DNA of 64,000 nt from the NCBI GenBank assembly GCA_037102815.1, contig BTPP01000007.1:1116001-1180000 (forward strand). The letters run 5' to 3'. The translations under genes and the position numbers were made by a program. This DNA comes from Neurospora intermedia. Taxonomy: Eukaryota; Ascomycota; Sordariomycetes; Sordariales; Sordariaceae. The notes below the pieces were generated by a model. That model saw only the letters and a list, made by a program, of their open reading frames with translations. It was not told the DNA's origin and made no database searches. Below are positions 23,901-36,100 of this stretch, one piece after another; positions within the stretch are counted from its first letter, which is position 1, and each line of letters begins with the position of its first letter.

Positions 23901-26529
23901 GGCCACCTGGGTGGTATCGGTCATCCAGTCGCCGGTGGTGCTCGCGCATTATCACCAAACCGTGTCGCCTCAGCGCCCGTCGGGCATGGTGGTGAGATGA
24001 GCGAACAGCAAAGAGGTAAGGGAGTCATGTCTTTGGTTGAGCTAGGGCAGCACGCGAAATCGAGCGCAGATCAGCGAAGTCCTCGTCACGATCGAAATCA
24101 CTTGCTTGATTGTAGAACAGATGCTAAACTGCGGTACCAAGCAGCACGCGCGCCGTCACCGTCACTTAGCCCCAATGCTCGTAGGAGACCAAGCGAGTCT
24201 CATATCAGCCAGCAACAATATCAGCAGAATCACCGGCCACCATCATCGCAGCAGCATCATCCACATCTCCAGCACCAGGCACAGCCACAGCAGCAGCAGC
24301 AGCAGCAACAACAACAACAGCAACAACAGCAACAGCAACAGCAACAATACCAGCCGAGACAACAGCAGCCACAGCAACCACAGCAGCAACAACAAGCACA
24401 GCAACCACAGCAATCACAGCAACAACAACAACAGCAACAAGCTCCGGCTCAACATGAGGAGTCCAAGCGCAAGTCCCATGGTCCAGATGTAGATTTCAGC
24501 GATAACGATGTGCGCTTCACCCCACCTCCTGAGAGTGAATCCAACAACGCCAGTTCAAACCAAGACTACGCCGACGATCAAGATGATTCGGACGACTCAG
24601 ATGATGGCCTCTTCGCGGTTCCGATCTCGAAAAACAAGACAGCGGAGACGTCGAAGACCAAAGGTGATTCGGGCGGGAGCGACGAAGGACTCGGCAAGCG
24701 CCCAAGCTTGAAGGTGGCAACCGATCGCTCCAAGAAGAACTTGTCCGTGGCATTCACTACTCCTCAGGCCAGCCCCCGAATGGCCACGTTCACGGACGAA
24801 TCTGAGCATGCTAGTGTGCCAGCTTCCTCAGGTCATGGTCACCGGCAGTCAGCGCCTGTTCCATCAGGGTCATCGAAAGAATGGGAACAGGATGAGACGG
24901 AGTGCAAGATTGGCAGGCGCAAGTCGTTTATTGAGAAGGATGTTTGGGCCAACCGTCCCCCGACCGACGCCCTTATCAACAACCTTGAGGACTTCTTCCC
25001 CAACTTGGATGTCGACCAGCCTGTGCTTGAGGAAGGCAATGACACGGAGGTTGAGGTCGATGCCCCGTCACCGATTGCCGAGGAGGACGAGAGCCAATTC
25101 CAGACACGGCCGCAGCCGATGGCGGAAACCATGGCTCAGAGCAACACGGCGGTTGCCAGCAGTAGCAACAACGCTCCTATGCTCCCGCCGCTTAACAGGG
25201 TTTCTTCGGCTTTCAACGAGAGCGATACCCTGGGGTCAGATGAGTCTACGCTCAAGGCGCTGGAGTCACGTCCACCATCGATGGTATCTGGCAGTGTGCG
25301 CCGGTCTAGAGGCCTTGGCCGCATGAAGTCTATTCGTGAGGTGGCCCGTGGTGCGCACGAAGCCCACAAGCGCTATACGCAAACGTCGATGCAGACAAAC
25401 GTGATCACACCGGCAGTTCCCAACGCGACGACCAACCTCATGCGGCGAAAGAGCACAAAGATGTTCAACGCCAACATTGTGCAGATCGAACCGAGGCGGG
25501 GGTCCATTCTGTCTACCATTCCCCAGGAGACCCTTCCCACGCAAGACAACATCAACACGCTACCGAAGAGACAAACGACGTTCCGCTGGTTCAAGGGTCA
25601 GCTGATTGGCAAGGGCACCTTTGGCCGCGTCTACCTCGGTATGAACGCGACAACGGGTGAATTCTTGGCCGTCAAGGAAGTCGAAGTGAACCCCAAAGCC
25701 GCCCAAGGCGACAAGAAGAAGATGCAAGAGCTGGTGGCCGCGCTCGACCAGGAGATTGACACGATGCAGCATTTGGATCATGTCAACATTGTGCAGTACC
25801 TCGGATGCGAGCGCAAGGAGACCTCCATCTCCATCTTCCTTGAGTATATTTCCGGTGGCTCCATCGGCTCGTGCCTGCGCAAGCACGGCAAGTTTGAGGA
25901 GCCCGTGGTTGCGTCTCTAACGCGCCAGACGCTTTCCGGTCTGGCGTACCTGCACCGCGAAGGGATTCTGCATCGTGACCTCAAGGCGGACAATATCTTG
26001 CTGGATCTGGACGGCACGTGCAAGATTTCCGATTTTGGCATCTCCAAGAAGACGGATAACATCTATGGCAATGACAAGACCAACTCGATGCAGGGGTCCG
26101 TGTTCTGGATGGCGCCCGAGGTGATCCGGTCGCAGGGCGAAGGATACTCGGCCAAGGTGGATATCTGGTCGTTGGGCTGTGTGGTGCTGGAGATGTTTGC
26201 GGGCAGAAGGCCGTGGAGCAAGGATGAGGCGGTTGGGGCGATTTACAAGATTGCGAATGGCGAGGCGCCGCCGATTCCGGATGATATCCGGGAGGAGATC
26301 ACGCCGATTGCGATTGCTTTTATGTTGGATTGCTTTACTGTGTAAGTGTTTTCTTCCTACTGATGATCATGATGACCGTTTATATATACTAACTATGATA
26401 AATCACAGCGACCCAACTGATCGCCCTACCGCCGACGTCCTTCTCTCCCAACACCCCTTTTGCGAGCTAGATCCTAACTACAGCTTTATGGATACGGAGC
26501 TGTATGCTAAGATTAGGGGTACTTATTAA
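20979..26529 (+). CDS. mik-1: MAP kinase kinase kinase of the cell-wall integrity pathway (Bck1/MIK-1 type)
   Basis: Two exons, 20979-26341 and 26409-26529, give 1827 aa; the 67-nt intron is GTAAGT...TCACAG. The kinase activates the MKK-MAPK tier downstream of Pkc1/Rho1. In order: a Pro-rich N-terminus with PPPPPP runs; an Ala run; a SAM-like domain near residues 245-335 (WPLDRVLMWLQANSFSQDW); long disordered Ser/Asn-rich regions; a ubiquitin-like/RA-like block near residue 670-755 (VYLLATLDHWNYRMLDVTD); a poly-Gln region near 1104-1160; and a C-terminal kinase from about residue 1535 with IGKGTFGRVYLG, AVKEVEV, HRDLKADNILL, DFGISKK and GSVFWMAPEVI. ATG 20979 (MYQNGQRD) is used because the frame extends upstream only to a GTG. 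The last intron falls inside kinase subdomain XI. The Ste11 homologue is excluded by the size and extended N-terminus. Confidence 0.93.
24288..24347 (+). repeat. CAG/CAA repeat encoding 20 consecutive Gln in the MAPKKK
   Basis: Twenty Gln codons of mixed CAG and CAA are followed by further Gln/Pro-rich sequence to about 24440. The tract lies in the disordered region between the RA-like block and the kinase. Codon mixing suggests a partly stabilised rather than freshly expanded repeat. Confidence 0.9.
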
Positions 26530-28710
26530 TTGAGCTGGGGAACGACGTCATCATACATCTATCTATATATCTTTTTATGCTAGCGGGCTTTGGTCTACAG
26601 GAGGATACATACCGCCGACGAACCTTATGGTGTGCACAAACAAAACAAAAACCAAACACACTTGAAGACATCTACTTGTGCTTTCACCACGTTACCACGG
26701 ACAAGAGGAGGCCAGGAGAGGAAAGCAACTGGGGCGGAATTGAGCTAGCCCATCACCCTACCCTACCTACCTACAAGGAGGAAAACTTGCGCAGGAAGAC
26801 TTGAGGGAAATCGGGAGCAGTACACTACAAGTAAAAGTAAAGAATGAAGTGAACCTCAAAAAAAAAGGCCGGAGAAGAGAAAAAAGAATTGATAATAGGG
26901 GTAATGGGATGGATACGGTCGGTCGGGATGTGGTGTCAGTCAGGGTTTACTATAGGTATTTAAAAGGGGGGGGGGGGGGGGGGCTGTCCAAGGTTCTTCG
27001 GTCGGTCGGAAGGCAAACGAGTGAAATCTTTTCCATCGCGTATCTCTCTGTGATCGTAACTGTGTGTTCGCGGGTGTGTGTACGTATATCTGTGTGAGAC
27101 GGACGTGGAAAGAGAGAGGGAGTGTGTGCACGTGTGTGTGCTGAGTGGTAGGGTGTGTGTTGGTGATGTTGAGCTGGTTCTCACCTCAGAGATCATGCGA
27201 TACCTTAATTGTAAGCAATCGAATAGATCTGATCTGATAGCTCGAAATCATCCGATCTGATTTAACTGCCGTTCGTCTCAATATTACTTTGTAAGACATG
27301 GGATGAGATGAGTATCATAGTATAGGTATACAACTCGTAGATGGGATGGATGGCGATAAATGGAGGAGCTGTCGGTTGGAATAGGTATGCTCGGCATTAG
27401 ATATCCGTTGTTGCTATTTTCGGTATTGCCGTGATGCAAATGGTAGTCGCATGCTTAATACATGTGTACCTAGGTAGGTATGTAACTTGATGTAAAGGTG
27501 CAAGGTACCTACCTACCTAGCTTTGAGGCTCTTCTTATATCTTGGTTTAAACTCTGGATATTTCCAATTAATCACGGGTCTACACTAGGTCTACATAACG
27601 GGTACTGTAGACAGAGTCCACCGCCAACTTCCACCGACTTGTTACACCTCTTGTTGTGTCCCCTTGTTTCGGTACAGGTTTCCCTCGGAAGATCAGAGAC
27701 AGCGCCAAGCCGCCAGGGGACTTTTACCTACAGAAAAAGGGTGGAGGGGGAGGGTCGATCTTGGCAGCCTTGGCATGTAAGTCATGACCAATGAGGAAAC
27801 CAATTGACTTGGCAAACGGCACATGGCTTTTCGCGGCCCTGAGCTCGTCTCCGGGGCAAATCCACCTACTGCAAGTGGAATCCACTGAACGATGGACTTG
27901 ACGATCCAAGGGGGGAGGGTCAGGGAGGGGCCGCCGCCGTCAGCCAAGCCGGGCATTAATGGGCATTCTGAGGAAGGGGGAAAGTGGGAGGGGGGAAGAG
28001 GAGAGGAGAGGAGGAGAGAAGAGGGGAGGCGAGCGACAACCACCGTTCCTTCTTCGTTCAGTTTCCTGTTTTCCCTATTCTCTCGCTGCTTCCTTCAGTT
28101 CTGATCTTGACTCCTGACACACTCCTTTTTTTTGCGAACCGACGACGACTCGGGCTCTTCACTCTTTTCATTGGTACACCAACCAACCACCTTGGGCTGT
28201 GGTGGTCTACCAGAAGCAGACGGACTGTCTCCAGGTACAAGAGAGACTCGGTTACAGCTTCCTTTGAGGGGACGACACGTTGGACGACCAAGTCCTTCTT
28301 CATCGGTTTCTAGAGATAGTTGCCGTATACATACATACCTAGAGAGGTACCTACCACTATCCATGTAGGTTACATACTACCTCTGAAGTACAACCTAACA
28401 ACACCCTTCTCGGCATTGTTGGATATTTACCTATCGACGAGCGAACCCCCTCCTGATCAGCCATGCCATACCGTTAGATATCGGTTATTCTCCCTTAAAT
28501 CCTTCGAGCCTACTACCTCCAGGTAGCTTCGGGACTACGTACCGATTCCTGTGAACACGCGACACTTGGAACCTAAGCTCTCTCAAGGCACGTTTTGCGA
28601 CCACGTCCCCTCTTTGTCCCTAGCCGACCGACAGTCCTTCTCGACTCTGCCCTGCTTGTGAGACTGGCCACGCCCATCTTCCGCTTCCTTGGCGGCCATT
28701 CGTCGCTACC
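26530..28710. other. 2.2-kb intergenic region between MAPKKK and GH47 genes
   Basis: No gene is supported. It contains an 18-nt poly-G (26966-26983), GT-rich dinucleotide stretches near 27060-27170, ACCTAGGT at 27468-27475 and a pyrimidine-rich probable leader from about 28040 to 28710. Confidence 0.5.
26966..26983 (+). repeat. Poly-G homopolymer, 18 nt
   Basis: Eighteen consecutive G lie about 0.45 kb downstream of the MAPKKK stop. This is rare compared with the A/T runs elsewhere in the window and may form a G-quadruplex. The exact length is uncertain. Confidence 0.85.
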
Positions 28711-31691
28711 ATGCTACCTCTACGCATACGAAGATACCGCCCGTTCCTCATAGGCGCATTCGTCATTCTTGTGCTGCTATACCATGTCTCCCAGAACTCG
28801 GACTGGGAGCTCTCACAATCCGCTTTGTACTCCCCAAAGAAGGCGCCAGCAGACTCGGCTGCCAAAGACAGACTCAATGTTGAATATCAAGCACCACAAC
28901 CGCCGAAACCTACGTCGATAGCGCAGGAGAAGCAGACTACAACTAGCGCGCAACCTGCGCCCAAGAAAGAGACGGGAATCAGGATTCCTCAGCTCAAGAC
29001 CAGTGACGAGGTACCTGGTGGCTTTGGCCTGCCCACTCCCGCCCCTACAGTCGGAAAGGCACATGACATTAGTGCCGCCGAGGAGTCGCATGTTGCCGTG
29101 AAGCTGCCCGATCGACCCGTGCCAGAAGAAAATGTTGCGCCTTCATCGACAAAGGAACACTGGCAGAAGCCGAGTGAATGGTTCCCTGTTCCTAAAGAAT
29201 CCATCATCAAGCTGCCCACCGGGAAGCCCAAACCCATTCCCACGGTTCAATTCAAATTTGGCGAAGAATCTCCCGAGGCCAAGGAAAAGCGCGTGGCTCG
29301 TCTGAACAAGGTCCGGGCAGAGGCGCAACGCGCTTGGTCCGGTTACAAGAAGTACGCCTGGGGCCATGATGAGCTTACCCCCGTCACCAGAATATCCAAG
29401 GACCCCTTTTGCGGCTGGGCCGCCACGCTTGTCGATGCGCTGGATACGCTTTGGATCATGGGGCTGAAGGAGGAATTCGATGAAGCCGTCGAGTATGTCA
29501 AGGAGCTTGATTTTACTTACTCTGCGCATCGCTCTGAGATCCCCGTATTTGAGACGACGATCCGTTACCTTGGTGGTTTTCTGGGCGCATATGACGTATC
29601 CGGCGGTGAAAAGACAAAGGCCGCGTACAAAATCCTCCTGGACAAGGCCGTGGAGCTCGCCGAGGTGCTCATGAGCGTCTTCGACACCCCCAACCGCATG
29701 CCGATTCTGTACTACAACTGGCGCCCGTCTTTCAACGAGAATCCCAAGCGAGCATCTACCCGCTCCGGTATGGCCGAGCTGGGCACCTTGAGCATGGAGT
29801 TCACTCGCCTAGCTCAGCTGACGGGCGAGAACAAGTACTACGACGCCGTTGCCCGTATCACGAACGCTCTGGAGGATCTGCAGAACCGAGAGGACGGAAC
29901 CGCTTTACCTGGAATTTTCCCAGAGAACATCGACGCTTCTGGCTGCAACCGCACCGCTCAGGCTGCTACCAACTATGATAACCTCAGCGATGCTGGAAAG
30001 CAGCAGGTTGACGACGCTACAGACCTTGATGAGGAGCCGCAGGGCTACACCGCTGTAACGACAGCCCAAGACATCCAAAATGGCAAGAACCCTCTGGATT
30101 TGAATGGCGTCACGAAGCGAGAACTCAATCGACGAACACCCCCGCCCCGTTCTTCAGTCCCAGAACACCAACCCCCTCCTTGGAAGGGAGCCAAAAACCA
30201 AGGCCCACCGCGCGACGCGCAAGGAATGCCCGCAAACTGGGATTGCGTTCCCCAAGGCCTGGTAGCAGGCGGCTGGGGCTCCGAGTCCTACAGCATGGGC
30301 GGCAGCCAAGACTCGGCGTACGAGTACTTCCCCAAGCAGTATTTGTTGCTAGGCGGGCTCGAGGACAAGTACCGCACCATGCACGAAAAGGTGTCGGCCG
30401 CTGTAAAGAATTACCTCCTCTTCCGGCCCATGGCACCCGGGAACCCCGACATTTTGTTCTCAGCCAAGGTGACCAGCTATGACCACACGGACCAGAAGCT
30501 CAATTACGAGTGGGAGGCCACGCACCTGACCTGTTTCTTGGGGGGCATGTACGGCTTGGGTGGCAAGATTTTCGGGAGCCCCGAGGACGTGGAGATTGGC
30601 AGGAAGCTTGCTGCCGGGTGTGCGTGGGCGTACGAGGTCATGCCGACGGGTATCATGCCCGAGTATTCGATGGTGCTGCCGTGCGCCAAGGCGGATGATT
30701 GCGAGTGGAACCAGACGGCTTGGTATAATGCCATTGATACGGAGGCGGAGTGGAGAGACGAGCAGCTAAAGAAGTGGGAGGTTAACCATGCGGAGTGGGT
30801 GCAGGAGGTGAAGATGCTCAAGAAGGAGTATGCTGAGGCTGAGGAGGCGGCGGCTAAGGCGAGAAGTGAGCAGGAAGCTAAGCCCAAGAATACCCACCAA
30901 ACGGGACTAAACCCCGGTGTTCATCAGGGCATGCAGCAGGATGTCGATTACCACTTGACCAAGAGGAGGTTTTCCGAAGATGACAAGATCGACGTGGCCA
31001 AGAAAGTCAACAAGCTTGAGGATGAGCTCGATTTGAACAATAACATCGCTGGCCATGGGCTGCAAGACCAGCAGCAAAAGCCCATGTCCGAACTCCTCCT
31101 GCCGCCGGAGCCAGAGAAGCCGCTCAGCCACGAGGAGTTTGTCGAGGACAGGATCAGGAGGGAGAATATCCCGCCGGGGTTTGTGTCGTTGAATGATAAG
31201 CGGTATATCCTTCGGTATGTCGACCCCCTTTTATTACTTCACATCTTGCCATAATTAGTTTCCCCTCTTTTTTTTTTTTTTTGTTGTCCAACTGTATTGC
31301 TAGCTGCTAACAAACGAACAACAACAATAGCCCCGAAGCAATCGAATCCGTCTTTTACTACTACCGCATCACCGGCTCGCCCATCTGGCAAGACAAAGGC
31401 TGGCGCATGTTTGAGTCCGTCATCGCCGCCACGCGCACCGACATTGCTCACAGCGCTATTGATAACGTTGCCATTGCCTCTACCTCTACCTCTGTTTCTT
31501 CTACCAAAGATAAAGATGAAGATGACGACAATAGAAAGCAAACGAAACCAAGCTTCACAGATAGCATGGAGAGTTTCTGGCTGGCGGAAACGCTCAAGTA
31601 TTTTTACTTGCTGTTTGCCGAGCCGGATGTGGTGAGCTTGGATGAGTATGTGTTTAATACCGAGGCTCATCCTTTTAGACGGCCGACTTGA
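28711..31691 (+). CDS. GH47 alpha-1,2-mannosidase, type II membrane protein
   Basis: Two exons, 28711-31214 and 31331-31691, give 954 aa. The 116-nt intron has a GTATGT donor, a GCTAAC branch and an AATAG acceptor. A short basic N-terminus and one hydrophobic segment ([14 protein letters not shown], residues about 12-25) indicate an ER/Golgi type II anchor. A Pro/Lys-rich stem follows, then the GH47 (alpha/alpha)7 barrel: [36 protein letters not shown] (read in two blocks), [19 protein letters not shown]-like ([20 protein letters not shown]) and the C-terminal calcium-site FNTEAHPF. It trims alpha-1,2-mannose from N-glycans. It is much longer than the usual 500-650 aa because of two inserts: a Pro-rich one near residues 432-505 and a charged coiled one near 675-815. 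Golgi versus ER/ERAD assignment is open. Confidence 0.9.
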
Positions 31692-31984
31692 GTAGGCATA
31701 TCATAGGGTGGTGTTACTTTTTGGAAATAAGGGAGGAAATAGCGAGGGAAATGGGAAGTTGGAAAGTACTCTTTTTTTTCTGGGCATCAGTATCGAGTTC
31801 CTGGATTGGAGTTGGAGTTGGCATCGAATTAGCTAGCGTTGATAAGAAGGGTTGGATAGTTAACGTACGTACGTACGTAACGTAACGTAACGTACCTTGC
31901 GGACAGACTTTGTGTGGGTGTACCTAGGTGGCTGAAGCAAGCGAGTTGGATTCATTCGAAAGATCGAAAGATCGAAAGAGTAAA

Positions 31985-32004
31985 AGAGAGAGAGAGAGAG
32001 AGAG
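31985..32004 (+). repeat. (GA)n microsatellite
   Basis: About ten GA units lie in the convergent intergenic region. Confidence 0.85.
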
Positions 32005-32165
32005 ACAGAGGGAGGGTCATGGACGTGAATAACGTATTACATAATGACTTTGTTTGGGTGATGATGATGATGGTGAAGGAACAGTCACTATGTCTACGAT
32101 ATTCAGGTACCTCAGAGGTATCTATCTATCTACTTACTCGAAGCCAACGGTTAAGTCCAGGTCTA

Positions 32166-32272
32166 GGTCCCTCCTCTCTCCCTCTCTGTCCCTCTCTCCC
32201 CCTTTATCTCCCTCTCTGTCCCTCTCTCTGTCCCTCTCTGTCCCTCTCTGTCCCTCTCTCTGCCTCTCTCTG
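32166..32272 (+). repeat. CT-rich minisatellite, units of CCCTCTCTGT / CCCTCTCT
   Basis: Roughly ten degenerate units of 8-12 nt, mostly CCCTCTCTGT with CCCTCTCT variants, form a strand-asymmetric polypyrimidine tract. It is noncoding. Confidence 0.8.
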
Positions 32273-33125
32273 CGTACATCACTCCCCCCACCAAATTCTG
32301 TTCTTCACAATTCAATCCATGTACAGGTAGGTAGATAGGTATCAACCAAAAGACCAGTTTTGACAACAAGAAAACTAAAAATTGGTGGTATCTTTTATCT
32401 TCTACAGAGAGAGACTGGGAAAAAAAAAAATAAAGAAAGAAAAAAAAAAAAAAAAAAGGTAGTGAGGCGGGCCTTGCTTGCTCAACATAACAACAAATAA
32501 TAGGTAACATAGAAGTGAAGTGTGAAAAGTGTGAAAGTGCAAAAGAAGAAGAAGAAGAACAAAGACGGCGAAACTGAACATGACTACCCCCAGCTGCTTT
32601 CCCCCTCCATGCTGCTGATCTCTTTTTTCCTTTCCGCCTCCTCATTTTCTTTCTGCCTCCTTCGTCCAACGAGTCAGCCCAAGACTAGCTATGTGGTAGG
32701 TTAGATAGGTATCTCTATGTATGGTATGATATGATATGGTATGGTACATCTGTATGTATATGTAAGTTTGTATAAGCAAGAAAAAGGAAAAAAAAAAGGA
32801 AAGATAAGAGAAAGAAGAAAAACTAAAGTGCAAGTAAGTAGATGTAGTTGGTATAAACAGACACCCCCCCCTCGCCTCTTTCCATTCTAACAACCAACCA
32901 ACCAACCGATCAACATCTCCCAGCCATCTCAACCAATGCATCCGGCTGTCGTTTCATCTCACTTCAATCTTCAATCCCCCCCCCCTCCACCATCGATCGT
33001 TTGTTCTCCTGGCCCCGGTGTCTGGTCTGTTTGTTGCCTATCCCCTTCTTTATACACACGTACACACACACATACACGACACCACTTTACTTATTAGTTA
33101 TATGCAAGGCCCGCCTCACTAACCG

Positions 33126-36100
33126 TCATCTGCTAACCTTACCGCTACTCCCTTCCCCATTGTTCGCGCCATTACTTCCACCGCCACCGCTGTTACTAGT
33201 CCCATTACTCCATCCCCTTCTGTGCCCGCGTTTCTGTTGTTGTTGGTGTTGTTCCGGGACGGCCCGAACAGTTGATGACGAGAGTGGAGGCCCGTCGGCG
33301 CTCAGCCTGTGGGGTGCCGTGGTTATCGCGACCCCGACATCGTACCCAAGCCCTTTGAACTCTTCACCAACATCGACATGATCTTCCTCTTCTTCTTCTT
33401 CCACCCCGTGAGCGCTCGGCCTCGTTGGAGTCTGAATCGGGTTCGGGTTCGGGTTCGAGTTCGAGTTCGAGTGCCGCCTCGCGTCACCAGCGGCATCCAT
33501 TCCCTCCTCTTCCTCGTCAAGATCCTGCGACCTAGGTCTCGACCTTCTCGATCTCTGATCAGTAATCGTCCCTTCGTCCGCACTCTCCTCGGCGTTATCG
33601 TCTTCTTCCTCTTCCTCCCCATCCTCAATGATCCTCTCCTCCACAGTTTCGCCTGGCCCGGTGATGATAGGGCTAAAGCTATCCACCTCTTCCACCTCCT
33701 CTTCCTCTTCCATGCCTGCCATCCCTAGTCCTCCCCAACCTGCGCCCGTCCTGCTTCCGCCCCAGTGGCTATTGTGATAACCACCACCACCACCGCCGCT
33801 ATACCCACCGCCACCACCATGCGCATTCTGTTCTTCTTCCTCTTCCTCCCCAGGCTCCTCCTCCTCCTGGATCGTAATCTCCCCACTCCTCCGCCCCATA
33901 CCACTAGCGCTCGCACTCCTGGAATGACTCGCCGAAGCTGACCCGGACGCACCGCTACTACTCCTTTCCTCTCTCTGCCTACTGCTAGCACCAGCGGCAC
34001 TGCCACCAAAGTTGAGCACAGGACCCTTGAAGATATTCTTCTTTCTCTTGGCGAACATGACGCCACCATGGCCACCGGGTCCAACCACGGGCGATCCGTT
34101 GCCCGGTGCCCTGGGAGCAAAATAGCCTCCCGAGTTGACCGAGGCAAAAGGGTTAGGCGAGCCAGGGGCGGGCGGCATGTGGTAGTACTGCGTGTTGGTG
34201 TTGAGGGCGGAGAGGCCGCTCTGCCACCGCCGCCATTGCCAAGGAAGGCGGCGTTGAGGCGGCCGTCATCGGAAGAGCCGTAGTCATTGGGCGAGTTGGC
34301 AAAGAGACTGGGGCCTCCGATGCTGCCGATGCCTAAGGGCGGGCCGGTGCGGTCGCGGACGTAGCGGATGTTGCTTGGGAAACCGACGGTTGTTGGCGTG
34401 GCGGGGAGGACCTTGACAGAGTGGTGCGGGCTGCGGCTGGCTTGTAAGGCAGATTTCGAGACCGATGTAGAAACGGAATTGTTAGAAGAGGTAGAACTGG
34501 CTTTGCTGTGGGTATGGTGGTGGGTGGGGTGCATTGAACGGATGGAGGAGACCGACGAAGAGGTGGACTTCCTGCCACGAAGGCCCGCGGTACCAGACGC
34601 TCGCCGCATGGTGGAGCGCGGTGTTACGGGTGATGGCGATAGGGACTGTCGCTTGTGGGAGCCTGACGTGTATGTGCGTGGAACTGGTGGCAAAGAGGAC
34701 GGTAGCGAACTCGAAAGGCCGACACAGCCGTTACTGTTCTTAAACGGTGCAGAGCTTGCAGAGAGCGCCGGTGACGCTTTGTTGGCGTATCCGTTGGCTA
34801 CTACACCCTTAGGTAGGCCAGCCGTACCCGATGTGATGGGAGAGCTCGCCGCTGGATACTTACTCGTCTGCGGCCGCTGAATCTCCCCATCCTTGGATTT
34901 GCCATCCTTCGCACTCTGCACGGCGGCCTTATCCGCCAGGTTGGGAGTCGATTGGCTGGCGCGCTTCTGCGAGTTCTTATGCCGCCGTGTACTTTCAAAA
35001 AGCCAATGCGTCCAGTTCTTCCAGAATATCTTGGTCTTGGACGGCCTCTTCTTCACCTGGTTCTGGTCATCAGGCAGCTGTAGACTCCCGTTCAAGTCCA
35101 GAACTTCACTTGTAGTGACCAAATGAAGAGTCGAGCCTCTCGATCGCGCACTCCTCAGAATACCCTCCTTGGGCGGAGGAATTGGCTTCCTGTGCCGCGA
35201 GGAGCTGGTAGATCTACCCCTAATCGAGTCCTTATCCAGCGGCGGAGGTGGCATATCGCCTTCTATCGGACTGCGGGTATCAGTTGCGCTTCTGGGATAG
35301 TCGGATAAGCTGGGCATATCTGGGATGAGCAAAGCCGGGTAGTGCCCGCTTCTCCTGCTCTCGCTCCTCCCTCGTGGTCTCTGTGAGTGCTCTCCGAACG
35401 GGGCATACTGTGACTCTTCTACAGTAGCCAAAGCATTGAGTCGACTGGAAGCCTGAGAGAAGCGTCTCGAGTTTCGGTTCTCCTCCTTTTCCCTGCGCTT
35501 TCGTTCCCGTCTCGCCGCTTTCCGTTCCTCCTTCTCGATCAGTAGCGTCCACCATCCAGCAAGGGCGTCGCACTTCTGGGCTATGACGCTCTCCATCACC
35601 GCCTCCGTATCAACCCCAGCGCTTCGCATCCGATGTAACGTCTCTTTCTCCAACGGCGTCGAGAATGGCGGTGGATGCTCGAGTTTCAGAATCTCTTGTT
35701 GTTGTGGCGCATATTCGGCGAGGAAGGGGTGGGCGAGGATATCGGGCAGGGACGGTCGTATTAGCGGTCGTTTGGATAGTAGTGTCTTTAGAAGAGACAG
35801 TGCATCTTCCGGAAGGGTATCGGGGTAGACTGGTTCCTCGCCAAGAATCTTTCGCCGGGTAACTTGCTCGTCATCATCGTCGAAAGGAAGCTCGCCGCAG
35901 AGAAGGGCAAAGAGAATAACACCCAAACTCCAAACATCCACCTTTTCGCCCGCATACTTTTCGCCCTTTAGCATTTCCGGAGCCGAGTAACAGATGGTAC
36001 CGCAAAACGTCTGCAGATACTTGGCACTGCCCTCATATTCGCGTGTGAAACCAAAGTCGCATAGCTTGACGTTCTCGTGTTTGTCGAGGAGGATGTTTTC

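Larger units (their letters stand above)
31692..33125. other. 1.4-kb convergent intergenic region rich in simple repeats
   Basis: It lies between converging 3' ends. It holds ACGT-type tandem repeats (31864-31895), a GA microsatellite, a CCCTCTCTGT-type tandem, an A-rich tract (about 32419-32458) and ATGGT/ATGAT repeats near 32720-32750. No gene is supported. Confidence 0.6.

Noticed and set aside
33725-34200. Kinase tail in the frame ending at 33725
   Set aside because: Arg/Val-rich composition and poor codon pattern, while another frame over the same DNA looks genuinely coding to 33126. Treated as the product of a frameshift.
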